Source of the DNA: a virus
IMG/VR virus record: IMGVR_UViG_3300032883_000356
Coordinates: 1 to 63,677 of that record
DNA length: 63,677 bases
Strand: one strand, 5' to 3'
Shown: one piece after another, positions 57,086-63,677 of the stretch
How positions within the stretch are numbered: the stretch's first letter is position 1
How the letters are laid out: every line of letters begins with the position of its first letter
Translations under genes and position numbers: made by a program
Notes under the pieces: generated by a model
Databases searched by the model: none
Told to the model about the DNA's origin: nothing
The model's input: only the letters and a program-made list of their open reading frames with translations

Positions 57086-57997
57086 TTAACTCACTATTAT
57101 ATCAATTGCTGATCCCAAAATATTTGTAGATCTATGTACGTTATAGTTGGTGGTAATACCATTTACATTGGTTACTGATACTGTATATACAGTTTCAAAT
57201 GGCACATTCAATAATGTTAACGAATCTTTAAACAACGTAGCTGTACCAAGTACCGATGGATAGCATAAATATTTATACCCACCAGCAAGATAAGAATATG
57301 TACTGGCTATTGCTGCTTTTAAAACGCCAATCCTTAGGGCTTTTATATCTGCTTCAATTAACGGTCCTGCGTTTATTGATTCTCCGTAATAAAACATCCA
57401 TTCCCATGCTACCGTAAGAGTTTTGCTAAATACCTGCACTTTTGTATTTGTGGCTCTAATCGTCCATACATTTGTTGTAGCGGTAATCTTTTGAACTACT
57501 CCAATATTTACGTTTTCCGTTCCATCATCCACAAGTCCTACAGCTAAATCAACCGCACCGGTTGTATCCCTAATTGCCACACTATTAACTTGAACATTTG
57601 TCGGATTGGAATCCGCCCAAGTGAAAGTCTTAATTCCGGATATAGTATCGCCAACTTCCACTGGACTAGAAACCCCGACCATAACAAATGATGTAAATGA
57701 AGGATACTGATAGGGATACAATAATCCATCCCACAGTTGTTGCAAAGTATCGTTTGAAAACGTAGACCCTGTTTCCCATCCACCTACTGTAGATGGCATT
57801 GGAGTGGCATTGTTGTACGTAAAACTTGGACCTGGTGGACCGGGAACCATAATCGGTTCATCAAATTCTTCAATATCAAATCCGGGAGGACCTTGTAAAC
57901 CTCCAGGACCCTGAAGTCCGGGAGGTCCTGGAGGTCCCGGTACACCAGCCCCGCCACCAGCAGTAATGCCGATATCTCCACCAACCGAAAATGACAT
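57086..57997 (-). CDS. Collagen-like fibre protein
   Basis: A 303-residue protein with an N-terminal collagen-like segment (VPGPPGPPGLQGPGGLQG then FDIEEFDEPIMVPGP) and a large C-terminal beta domain with a trimer-forming look. It shares the acidic collagen motif with the preceding fibre. Probably part of the same adhesion apparatus. Confidence 0.65.
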   Translation of the reverse strand: MSFSVGGDIGITAGGGAGVPGPPGPPGLQGPGGLQGPPGFDIEEFDEPIMVPGPPGPSFTYNNATPMPSTVGGWETGSTFSNDTLQQLWDGLLYPYQYPSFTSFVMVGVSSPVEVGDTISGIKTFTWADSNPTNVQVNSVAIRDTTGAVDLAVGLVDDGTENVNIGVVQKITATTNVWTIRATNTKVQVFSKTLTVAWEWMFYYGESINAGPLIEADIKALRIGVLKAAIASTYSYLAGGYKYLCYPSVLGTATLFKDSLTLLNVPFETVYTVSVTNVNGITTNYNVHRSTNILGSAIDIIVS

Positions 57998-58012
57998 ATA
58001 TTATTCCCAGAA

Positions 58013-58357
58013 CTATCCAAGAACTATTTCGTCGCCGTCAAGGGTAAGGGTTAGGACATTATTTGTGCCAGAAAACGCTTGAATAATTTCTGCGACATCT
58101 AAAACATAATAACAAAACCAATCCACCACGGAAGCCGTAACACCAGCCGCTGCAGCTGGAATGCTGAAAGCATCAATAATACGAGCCGCAGCCGCATCAG
58201 CCCCTATAGACATAGTGAATGTTACTGGAGACCCCGATGGATTTTGGACGTGAATATGGCGCAGGATTGTTTTGGTTAGGGCAGGAACTGTATACTTAGT
58301 AGCCGCCGCGTTTGAGACCTGTGCTGGTCCCGCTAATCTTTTTGGTACTCTAGCCAT
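58013..58357 (-). CDS. Small virion surface protein
   Basis: A 114-residue beta-rich protein (AATKYTVPALTKTILRHIHV, VTFTMSIGADAAAARII), similar in style to phage proteins that attach to fibres or capsid. It lies just upstream of the collagen-like genes. Function unknown. Confidence 0.55.
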   Translation of the reverse strand: MARVPKRLAGPAQVSNAAATKYTVPALTKTILRHIHVQNPSGSPVTFTMSIGADAAAARIIDAFSIPAAAAGVTASVVDWFCYYVLDVAEIIQAFSGTNNVLTLTLDGDEIVLG

Positions 58358-58390
58358 GAGATTTTATTACCTTATTTAAATGTTAAATTG

Positions 58391-58603
58391 TTAACGTGAT
58401 CCACCACGAGATTTATGTCTTTTACCAGCGAATCTCTTTCCAGTACGAGCAAGAGAAACCATCTTTCTCATATGAGGATCTTTGCTACTTTTAGCCGAAG
58501 CCATCTTAGACTCCGGAATCTTTTCACCTTCTTTTACACCCAATGCACGATGAAGCCTTCCCGGATGTGCCCCAAATGCTTTCCGCATCCATTTTTCAGC
58601 CAT
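58391..58603 (-). CDS. Small basic phage protein
   Basis: A 70-residue protein with AHPGRLHRALGVKEGEKIPE then MASAKSSKDPHMRKMVSLAR, a pattern shared by many small phage proteins of unknown function (similar short proteins occur near structural genes). It ends in an Arg/Lys-rich tail and may bind nucleic acid. Confidence 0.6.
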   Translation of the reverse strand: MAEKWMRKAFGAHPGRLHRALGVKEGEKIPESKMASAKSSKDPHMRKMVSLARTGKRFAGKRHKSRGGSR

Positions 58604-58605
58604 CT

Positions 58606-58956
58606 CTAACTCCTAATCGGTTTTCCGTCCGGACCCAACAATCCAATTTCTTTGGCTGAAGAATTCGGACCTAAAATTATCTTTGTTGATTCTGGGCGGG
58701 CAACCTCAATTTCCCGATAACATCTATGACACTTAAAGGAAATAGATTCTCCGGAAGATCCTTTCGCTTCATATGCAGATCTTTTATTTCTTTGGCCACA
58801 TCCGGGGCATTCAAAAACAATGTAATCCGTACCCTTCTCTCTTGGGCCAATCCTTGTAACGTATCTTCCTTTATTTATTTTTTTCGTACTACATTTATGA
58901 CCACCACCATGATTGACGACTTTCAAGGATTTACCTTGTAAGATTATTCCCGACAT
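58606..58956 (-). CDS. Zinc-ribbon protein
   Basis: A 116-residue protein with a four-cysteine zinc ribbon, ECPGCGQRNKRS and FKCHRCYREIE, in the middle, surrounded by Lys/Gly-rich parts. Possible nucleic-acid or protein docking factor. Not recognised beyond this. Confidence 0.55.
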   Translation of the reverse strand: MSGIILQGKSLKVVNHGGGHKCSTKKINKGRYVTRIGPREKGTDYIVFECPGCGQRNKRSAYEAKGSSGESISFKCHRCYREIEVARPESTKIILGPNSSAKEIGLLGPDGKPIRS

Positions 58957-58979
58957 ACTACATCCCTATCTTAATAACA

Positions 58980-59234
58980 CTAAACCGATTCATTGACACA
59001 CCAAATAACAGGAAGTTCTGGATACATAGGTGGACAATATGGTATTGCCGGAGGCGCAACATACCAGGGATAAGGAATAGGATATGGGTATGGATAGTAT
59101 TTTTCTGTTAATACTATGGCTTCTCTTTTACCTAAGATTACATCTAACGTTGTTCTAAGTTCCTCGGCTTCTTCTTTGGATAACTCAAGTTCTTTGTCGC
59201 CGATTTTAATTTTAATTGATTTAATTTCTATCAT
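58980..59234 (-). CDS. Small protein with Tyr/Pro-rich tail
   Basis: An 84-residue protein. The N-terminal half is a compact charged helix (IGDKELELSKEEAEELRTTL). The C-terminal half is made of Pro and Tyr (KYYPYPYPIPYPWYVAPPAI), giving an extended, sticky segment that may act as an assembly tether. It lies next to the portal gene. Confidence 0.5.
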   Translation of the reverse strand: MIEIKSIKIKIGDKELELSKEEAEELRTTLDVILGKREAIVLTEKYYPYPYPIPYPWYVAPPAIPYCPPMYPELPVIWCVNESV

Positions 59235-59243
59235 AAATTATTC

Positions 59244-61136
59244 CTATACCGTAGGAGTGGGTGCCCCACCACCTGCAGGCGAACTATCCAAGCCCTTGAG
59301 CACTTCTGGGGATACCGCACCACCCCCACCGGCACCAGACATCTTTTGTCTGATCATATTAACAAAGAATTCTTTTCCTTCTTGGTCAAGATTCTTCTGT
59401 ATACTTTCCTTTAGACCACCAAGGTCCAAAGCTTCCAACATGTTATCCCGATCCATATCACCCATACGCCTCAAATTAAGCATAAGCATTTGCTGTGGAA
59501 TACGAGCGGATTTTAACAATGATCCAGGTTGAATCATAAATTGGAACGATCTCCAATGTTCTTCTTTTGGTACACCATGTGGAACCATTGTTCCGGGGTC
59601 AAAATCAAAATCCTCAAAAGTCTTTCCGTCTTCGCCCAACATTTGAATTCTTCTCTTTAGTCCATAAAACTGGAAAATATTAGGAATAAATTGCTTACCT
59701 ATATCCTTTAGAAATCCTTCGATGTATCTTACCTTTAATCGAACTAGTGTTTGTTGTCCCTCTTTCATCTGTTCCAGTGTATCTGCGGCGGGTACAATGC
59801 CCTTTCTGCTCACGGAACTTAAATCAATAAATCCAGATTGGGCATCCAGTTCCTGTTGTGCGTATAACATGGTCTGGAAAACAAATCCTGGTAATGCTGG
59901 AGTGGGAGCATACTGAGGTGGGTTAATAGCCGCTGGATTATAGAATACTTTGGCTCCTGGCATATTAGGATCTAGATTTCTCTTAACAGCTAAACTGAAT
60001 GCATTATCCGGAGAAACAAGAGGTGGATTTACTGCTTTCTTAACCGCATCTAAAATACCAGCTAGAATGTTATTCATTACATCCTGTAATGGTATCTGGT
60101 TCCTGAATTCAGAAACACCAGGCCACTGCCAAGGAACCCTATTCAATCTTAGTGCAGCAAAAGGAAAAGCTCCATGCCAAAACGGGTTTGGGCCATCGTA
60201 CAACACGACCGGCCCACCCATTGTTATCAATCGTCCCCTTGGATACAATCTCTGTCCTGATTGGACAACGTACCCGTATCCTTTATCTATATCCCCTACA
60301 AATACGGATTTATCCGATGTATTTTTCTGATTATCACGAATCCAGAACTCTCTATATAGGGCCATTGGGATAACAGAATCGCGGTACTGCGAAGCTGATT
60401 GTCCAAAGAGACGACGCATTTGGGGGGATAGTACTTGCCATGCCCTCCCCCACATTCCTTGACCGGCACCAGATGATGCCGTATTAATATATTGTGAATA
60501 CTCTCTATCTATTGGTACCGCAAAACCCTTAGTAGGATACTTCTCCTGAAACCAGGTTAATGGTTTAGGTACTCTGTAGATAACCCCAAGGGCCTTCTGA
60601 AGGTTATGTCCAGGTCTAATTGGAATCACATCCATCGGTCCACATGCGGTAAGCTCGAATTCGCCGTCACCATTCATTAAATCCGGATTCCAGGTTAATC
60701 TTCCGTATCCAATTGTAAGAGCACTATGGATGATGATCATAGCCATAGTCATATCAATGTCTTCGTTAAAAAACCAAGCTTTGATCAACTGATTTAATAT
60801 TTTAGCATGCTTATCATAAAGTCTGTTGTTAGCCTTAACTTCAAACGTTTGACGAATATCTGTAAGGTAAGAAACAAGTTGAATTAGATTGGTCCACAAC
60901 CGGTTTGCTACTGGGGCTGATTTGTATGACGGTCTTCGTTCTACCCATTGCTTTCCCATAAGATAATTGATATTTCTATCAATCATTACGATTTCTTCGT
61001 ATTTTTCTAATTCGTCCTTTGCTTCTTCAAAAACCGCCTGACACCACGATCCTACACTCTTGTCGTGTTCGGTCAACTGAAGATTCGTTTCCATTCCAGC
61101 AGAATCATACGAATAAAACCCAGGAAGATTTGGCAT
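59244..61136 (-). CDS. Portal protein
   Basis: A 630-residue protein with the layout of a podoviral portal: N-terminal wing (IDRNINYLMGKQWVERRP, SAPVANRLWTNLIQLVSYL), a central part (FPFAALRLNRVPWQWPGVSE), then the long helix and clip region (QQELDAQSGFIDLSSVSRKG). The C-terminal part is flexible. Portals are dodecameric rings that package and eject DNA. It lies between small assembly genes and, further right, terminase, as usual. TTGACA occurs upstream near 61181 but without a good -10. Confidence 0.85.
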   Translation of the reverse strand: MPNLPGFYSYDSAGMETNLQLTEHDKSVGSWCQAVFEEAKDELEKYEEIVMIDRNINYLMGKQWVERRPSYKSAPVANRLWTNLIQLVSYLTDIRQTFEVKANNRLYDKHAKILNQLIKAWFFNEDIDMTMAMIIIHSALTIGYGRLTWNPDLMNGDGEFELTACGPMDVIPIRPGHNLQKALGVIYRVPKPLTWFQEKYPTKGFAVPIDREYSQYINTASSGAGQGMWGRAWQVLSPQMRRLFGQSASQYRDSVIPMALYREFWIRDNQKNTSDKSVFVGDIDKGYGYVVQSGQRLYPRGRLITMGGPVVLYDGPNPFWHGAFPFAALRLNRVPWQWPGVSEFRNQIPLQDVMNNILAGILDAVKKAVNPPLVSPDNAFSLAVKRNLDPNMPGAKVFYNPAAINPPQYAPTPALPGFVFQTMLYAQQELDAQSGFIDLSSVSRKGIVPAADTLEQMKEGQQTLVRLKVRYIEGFLKDIGKQFIPNIFQFYGLKRRIQMLGEDGKTFEDFDFDPGTMVPHGVPKEEHWRSFQFMIQPGSLLKSARIPQQMLMLNLRRMGDMDRDNMLEALDLGGLKESIQKNLDQEGKEFFVNMIRQKMSGAGGGGAVSPEVLKGLDSSPAGGGAPTPTV

Positions 61137-61191
61137 AATTATATTCTTTCGATTATCATCACTCTTAGTTTATCACCCAATGTCAAGATAT

Positions 61192-61479
61192 CTAGGGCGT
61201 TTCTGACTGCGGAGGAGAACCACAATCTGCCATCTTAACACCGTGCTCAGCCTCAAGTTGGCGCAATTGTCCAGAACCTGTTACGGTAACTGGCGTTCCG
61301 TCTTCCATTATATTTTTTGTAGTAAATACAGGAAACACATGCACATTCGCTAAGGAGTACAATCTGTCTCCCGCTCCACCACATACCTGACACGTTTCGA
61401 ACATTATTGCATGAGGAATTGAAGAAAAAGATTCCCAGACCTTGCTACATTTTTTGCATTGATATTCGTATAGTGGCAT
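61192..61479 (-). CDS. FmdB-like small zinc-ribbon protein
   Basis: A 95-residue protein starting PLYEYQCKKCSKVWES with a second pair CQVCGGAGDRL, the standard FmdB/CxxC_CxxC ribbon. Function in phages is unknown; putative regulator or assembly factor. It overlaps the next gene by one base. Confidence 0.75.
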   Translation of the reverse strand: MPLYEYQCKKCSKVWESFSSIPHAIMFETCQVCGGAGDRLYSLANVHVFPVFTTKNIMEDGTPVTVTGSGQLRQLEAEHGVKMADCGSPPQSETP

Positions 61480-62162
61480 TAGAAAAGCTCCGTTCTTTCA
61501 ATCCTTCCCATAGAAATCTTATTCTTCCATGGTCTAAAAATAATCTCTTGAATGACACTAAAAGCTCTTTCATCTATAGACTCAAAATATATTTCTACCG
61601 TGAATGTGTAATCATCAAACAGTTCATTGATAGTAGTAGGATCACTAGATTTATGCAATACCTTATGTAACATGAACCTTTCAATTGGACCACCCGGTTT
61701 GTATTCCACGCTTAATTGAATAGACTTTCCCGGACCAAGACTAGAAATATCTTTAGGGGAAAATGACACTTCTTCTTGAGTCCACTCTTTATCGTATTCG
61801 TATTCTATCCCTCGTCTTATTACCTGATCCTTCCTAACAAGTTGTGGGATTTTCACCCTAACAGGAAGTACGGTAATATTTACTGCTGTATTATTTACAG
61901 ATAAATTTCTCAGAGTAATCTCATAAGATTTGGGTTCTGGTACATTGGTAGGTAATATCATAATCGGAACCGGTTCCAATACCTTGTCTTTCTTTTTTCT
62001 GGATTTTTTGGGTAATGGCTTCGCTTCCTGTGGATCTTCGTTGGAAATTGTCCTGTCTGCAACATTAGGCGGTAGCATTGGTTCTTCATGTTCATATTCC
62101 AATGCAAGTAAAAGGTCTGTAGGCTGGGGCTTCTTTTTAAACCAATCTTTGAAACTTTTCAT
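61479..62162 (-). CDS. Hypothetical protein with beta-rich C-terminus
   Basis: From ATG 62162 (AAGGAG upstream) the product has 227 residues. A Lys/Glu/Pro-rich N-terminal linker (KPLPKKSRKKKDKVLEP) precedes a beta domain (KSYEITLRNLSVNNTAVNIT, DYTFTVEIYFESIDERAF). No family recognised. A frame to 62216 has no ribosome-binding site. Confidence 0.5.
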   Translation of the reverse strand: MKSFKDWFKKKPQPTDLLLALEYEHEEPMLPPNVADRTISNEDPQEAKPLPKKSRKKKDKVLEPVPIMILPTNVPEPKSYEITLRNLSVNNTAVNITVLPVRVKIPQLVRKDQVIRRGIEYEYDKEWTQEEVSFSPKDISSLGPGKSIQLSVEYKPGGPIERFMLHKVLHKSSDPTTINELFDDYTFTVEIYFESIDERAFSVIQEIIFRPWKNKISMGRIERTELF

Positions 62163-62187
62163 AACAACTCCTTTAATTTTATACGAA

Positions 62188-62796
62188 TTAATAATACCAC
62201 TGACAATCCAATCCATCTTCTACCTTGGCATTCATGTATCTTGTAATGTCCATCCCATTGGCCTCGGCAATGTCCTTTATAGGTTCAACGTGACGTTCCG
62301 GAATGACAAGCTGTATCACGGCATCCCCTCCGACTCCACGAACTGTTCCTGGTCCGCTTCCTGTTCCGCGCACCTTCTGTGCAGCTTCAGCGCGAGCTAA
62401 TAATTCTTTAGTGTCTTGAAGCGCCTGGTGGAGAGCGAACACTGCACCGAACAAACTAGAACTATCGGTAAAATGTCCAATAAGTTGAGTCATTCGGGTA
62501 ACATCAACAGGTGTTAATTTTAATGCCGAAACACCTGCTGCATCAATGGGATCTGTTATATCTTTGGCAACTTCCAACGGTTGGACTGGTGGCGCGGGTG
62601 GTTTGGGTGGTTCCTTGGCTTTCTTTTGTTCGTTCATTGTTCTTGTTAAATTACTTAATTCTTCACGGTCTTCGTAGACATGTTCCCTGCCACATCTTAA
62701 TGGTTGAGTAGAACCAAGCCTATACTGAAGAGCCTCATCTATTCCATCCTGAAGGTAACATTTCGGGCACATGTCCGGTTTTCTTTCTTTTATCAT
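62188..62796 (-). CDS. Hypothetical protein with N-terminal zinc motif
   Basis: A 202-residue protein with CPKCYLQDG ... LRCGREHVY at the N-terminus (zinc motif), a Pro-rich linker (PPKPPAPPVQPLEV) and a helical C-terminal part (VFALHQALQDTKELLARAEA, EPIKDIAEANGMDITRYMN). It lies between the endonuclease and structural genes. Function unknown; packaging or assembly is possible by position. Confidence 0.5.
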   Translation of the reverse strand: MIKERKPDMCPKCYLQDGIDEALQYRLGSTQPLRCGREHVYEDREELSNLTRTMNEQKKAKEPPKPPAPPVQPLEVAKDITDPIDAAGVSALKLTPVDVTRMTQLIGHFTDSSSLFGAVFALHQALQDTKELLARAEAAQKVRGTGSGPGTVRGVGGDAVIQLVIPERHVEPIKDIAEANGMDITRYMNAKVEDGLDCQWYY

Positions 62797-62838
62797 TTAA
62801 AACTCCTTGTATCTTTTAATACCAGATAGTGGCAATTT

Positions 62839-63360
62839 TTAGTCATTATCTGGTTTAACTAAATATTGTATTGCTTTTGTTAATAATTCGGGGTCATCTT
62901 CAAAAAACCCTATCCCGGTATTACATTTATGACACAATAAACCCCTGACCGTACCAGTATTATGACAATGATCAACATCGAATTCATCCACATTGTTTGC
63001 GGGTTTACCACATATGGCACACGAATCGTTCTGAGATTTTAATATTTCTTCTCGATTTTCCCTGGTTATACCATATGAATATTGCATGTGCCATTCGTGT
63101 ACTTTTTCTTTGTTTTTTAGGTAATATCTTTTGGATTGAATCCTTCTTTTATCTTTGTTTTTATTGTTCCATTCCCTATTCCTGGTTTTTGTTTTTTCTG
63201 GGTCTTTGTGGTAACACTTCAACCTGGATACTCTTCTCGATTCCTCATATTTTTCCTTGCTGCAAGACTTGCAATATGTCTGAAGCCCATCGTACCTATT
63301 TTTATGGATACCAAATTTATCGTTTTCCAATTCTAGCTTGCAACCTGGACATGTTTTCAT
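62839..63360 (-). CDS. EndoVII-family endonuclease, free-standing (homing type)
   Basis: The build is as in 12934-13521: an N-terminal zinc motif (CPGCKLELENDKFG ... CKSCSKEKYE), a charged Arg/Lys/Asn-rich spacer (KTKTRNREWNNKNKDKRRIQ), then EndoVII with CAICG, the catalytic VDHCHNTGT and VRGLLCHKCN. Note DHCH in place of the usual DHDH. It sits immediately downstream of the terminase gene, with a 2-base gap. Confidence 0.88.
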   Translation of the reverse strand: MKTCPGCKLELENDKFGIHKNRYDGLQTYCKSCSKEKYEESRRVSRLKCYHKDPEKTKTRNREWNNKNKDKRRIQSKRYYLKNKEKVHEWHMQYSYGITRENREEILKSQNDSCAICGKPANNVDEFDVDHCHNTGTVRGLLCHKCNTGIGFFEDDPELLTKAIQYLVKPDND

Positions 63361-63362
63361 AA

Positions 63363-63677
63363 TTATAGTTCCTCAAAACGAGGCGTTCCTGGATCTTGTC
63401 CATATTCGGGAGAGTCCTTGTCCCAAAATAATGAAAAATCCGTATTTTGGTAGTCAACGTCTGGTGCTGGTTTTTCCTCAATTGGTGCATTGGTTCGTGG
63501 ACGCAATTGTGTAGCTACATAGTAACAAATCATATGTGTCATTACACAGTCGTCCGTAGCTCCCACTCTTGCGCTGTATCTTCCGCTACCCTCTTCTTCT
63601 TCAACAAAGTCGAAGAACTCATCAATGTCTTCCTCGCAACGAATTATTACCGTCCACTCGTTTAGGGCCTCCCTGTA
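63363..63677 (-). CDS. terL: Terminase large subunit, C-terminal part (runs off the right edge)
   Basis: The last 104 residues of a frame that remains open to the window's end. VGATDDCVMTHMICYYVA matches the end of the RNase-H-like nuclease domain of large terminases, where a conserved G-x-x-DD motif supplies a metal-binding Asp. The rest is an acidic tail (APDVDYQNTDFSLFWD). The enzyme cuts concatemeric DNA and powers packaging through the portal. The upstream ATPase part lies outside the window. Low length of visible sequence limits confidence. Confidence 0.7.
   Translation of the reverse strand, partial: YREALNEWTVIIRCEEDIDEFFDFVEEEEGSGRYSARVGATDDCVMTHMICYYVATQLRPRTNAPIEEKPAPDVDYQNTDFSLFWDKDSPEYGQDPGTPRFEEL

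Noticed and set aside
61181-61186. TTGACA upstream of the portal gene as a promoter
   Set aside because: No -10 match at 16-18 base spacing; GATAAT and TAAACT are at wrong distances.
1-63677. Terminal repeats, CRISPR arrays, tRNA genes, retroelements or a diversity-generating retroelement
   Set aside because: The two window ends do not match each other, no regular repeat-spacer pattern was found, and no reverse transcriptase or template/variable repeat pair was seen.

Overview
The window looks like about 64 kb of a tailed double-stranded DNA phage (Caudoviricetes) with a podovirus-like, T7/P22-style virion plan. The evidence is a portal protein, coiled-coil scaffold, HK97-type capsid protein, several neck/adaptor proteins, a nozzle-like tail protein, internal virion proteins and the C-terminal end of a large terminase subunit. 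The host cannot be named. Strong Shine-Dalgarno sites and near-consensus sigma70-type promoters point to a bacterium. The DNA is moderately AT-rich by eye. I saw no tRNA, rRNA, CRISPR array, insertion sequence or DNA polymerase gene.

Layout: (1) 1-3813, plus strand: a short tyrosine recombinase followed by a cargo cassette of three GT2-type glycosyltransferases and an AlgJ/AlgX-type SGNH protein; a fourth, CgeB-like glycosyltransferase faces them (3791-4642, minus). Everything to the right is on the minus strand except one HNH endonuclease gene. (2) 4629-19477: nucleotide metabolism (ThyX, HD phosphohydrolase, deoxyribosyltransferase-like, MazG-like), replication and recombination (PrimPol-AAA primase/helicase, SSB, SbcC/SbcD pair, PD-(D/E)XK-type nuclease, a possible annealing protein) and a zinc-ribbon phosphoesterase. 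(3) 19493-21397: lysis genes (spanin-like, holin-like, M15 peptidase, small membrane protein). (4) 21451-32730: ejected/internal virion proteins, dominated by a 2743-residue polyprotein that carries a B12-radical-SAM-like module and a metzincin-like zinc site, plus a GNAT protein. (5) 32773-46153: tail, fibre and adaptor proteins, with several tandem paralogue pairs. (6) 46181-52459: glycosyltransferase, HNH gene, connector, head proteins, major capsid with a long structured leader, scaffold. (7) 52459-63677: small basic and zinc-ribbon proteins, collagen-like fibres, a beta-helix spike, portal and terminase end.

Genes are tightly packed, mostly overlapping by a few bases, with no gene-free stretch over 300 bases; the longest gaps are the capsid leader (50864-51104) and the thyX leader (5262-5427). 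Six free-standing or fused homing-type endonucleases (three EndoVII-like, two HNH, one GIY-YIG) are scattered among them. The points most worth following are the radical-SAM/metzincin virion polyprotein with a repeated inter-domain motif, the structured leader of the capsid gene, the glycan-modification cassette, and the fusion of an EndoVII domain to a copy of the primase C-terminal helix-turn-helix.
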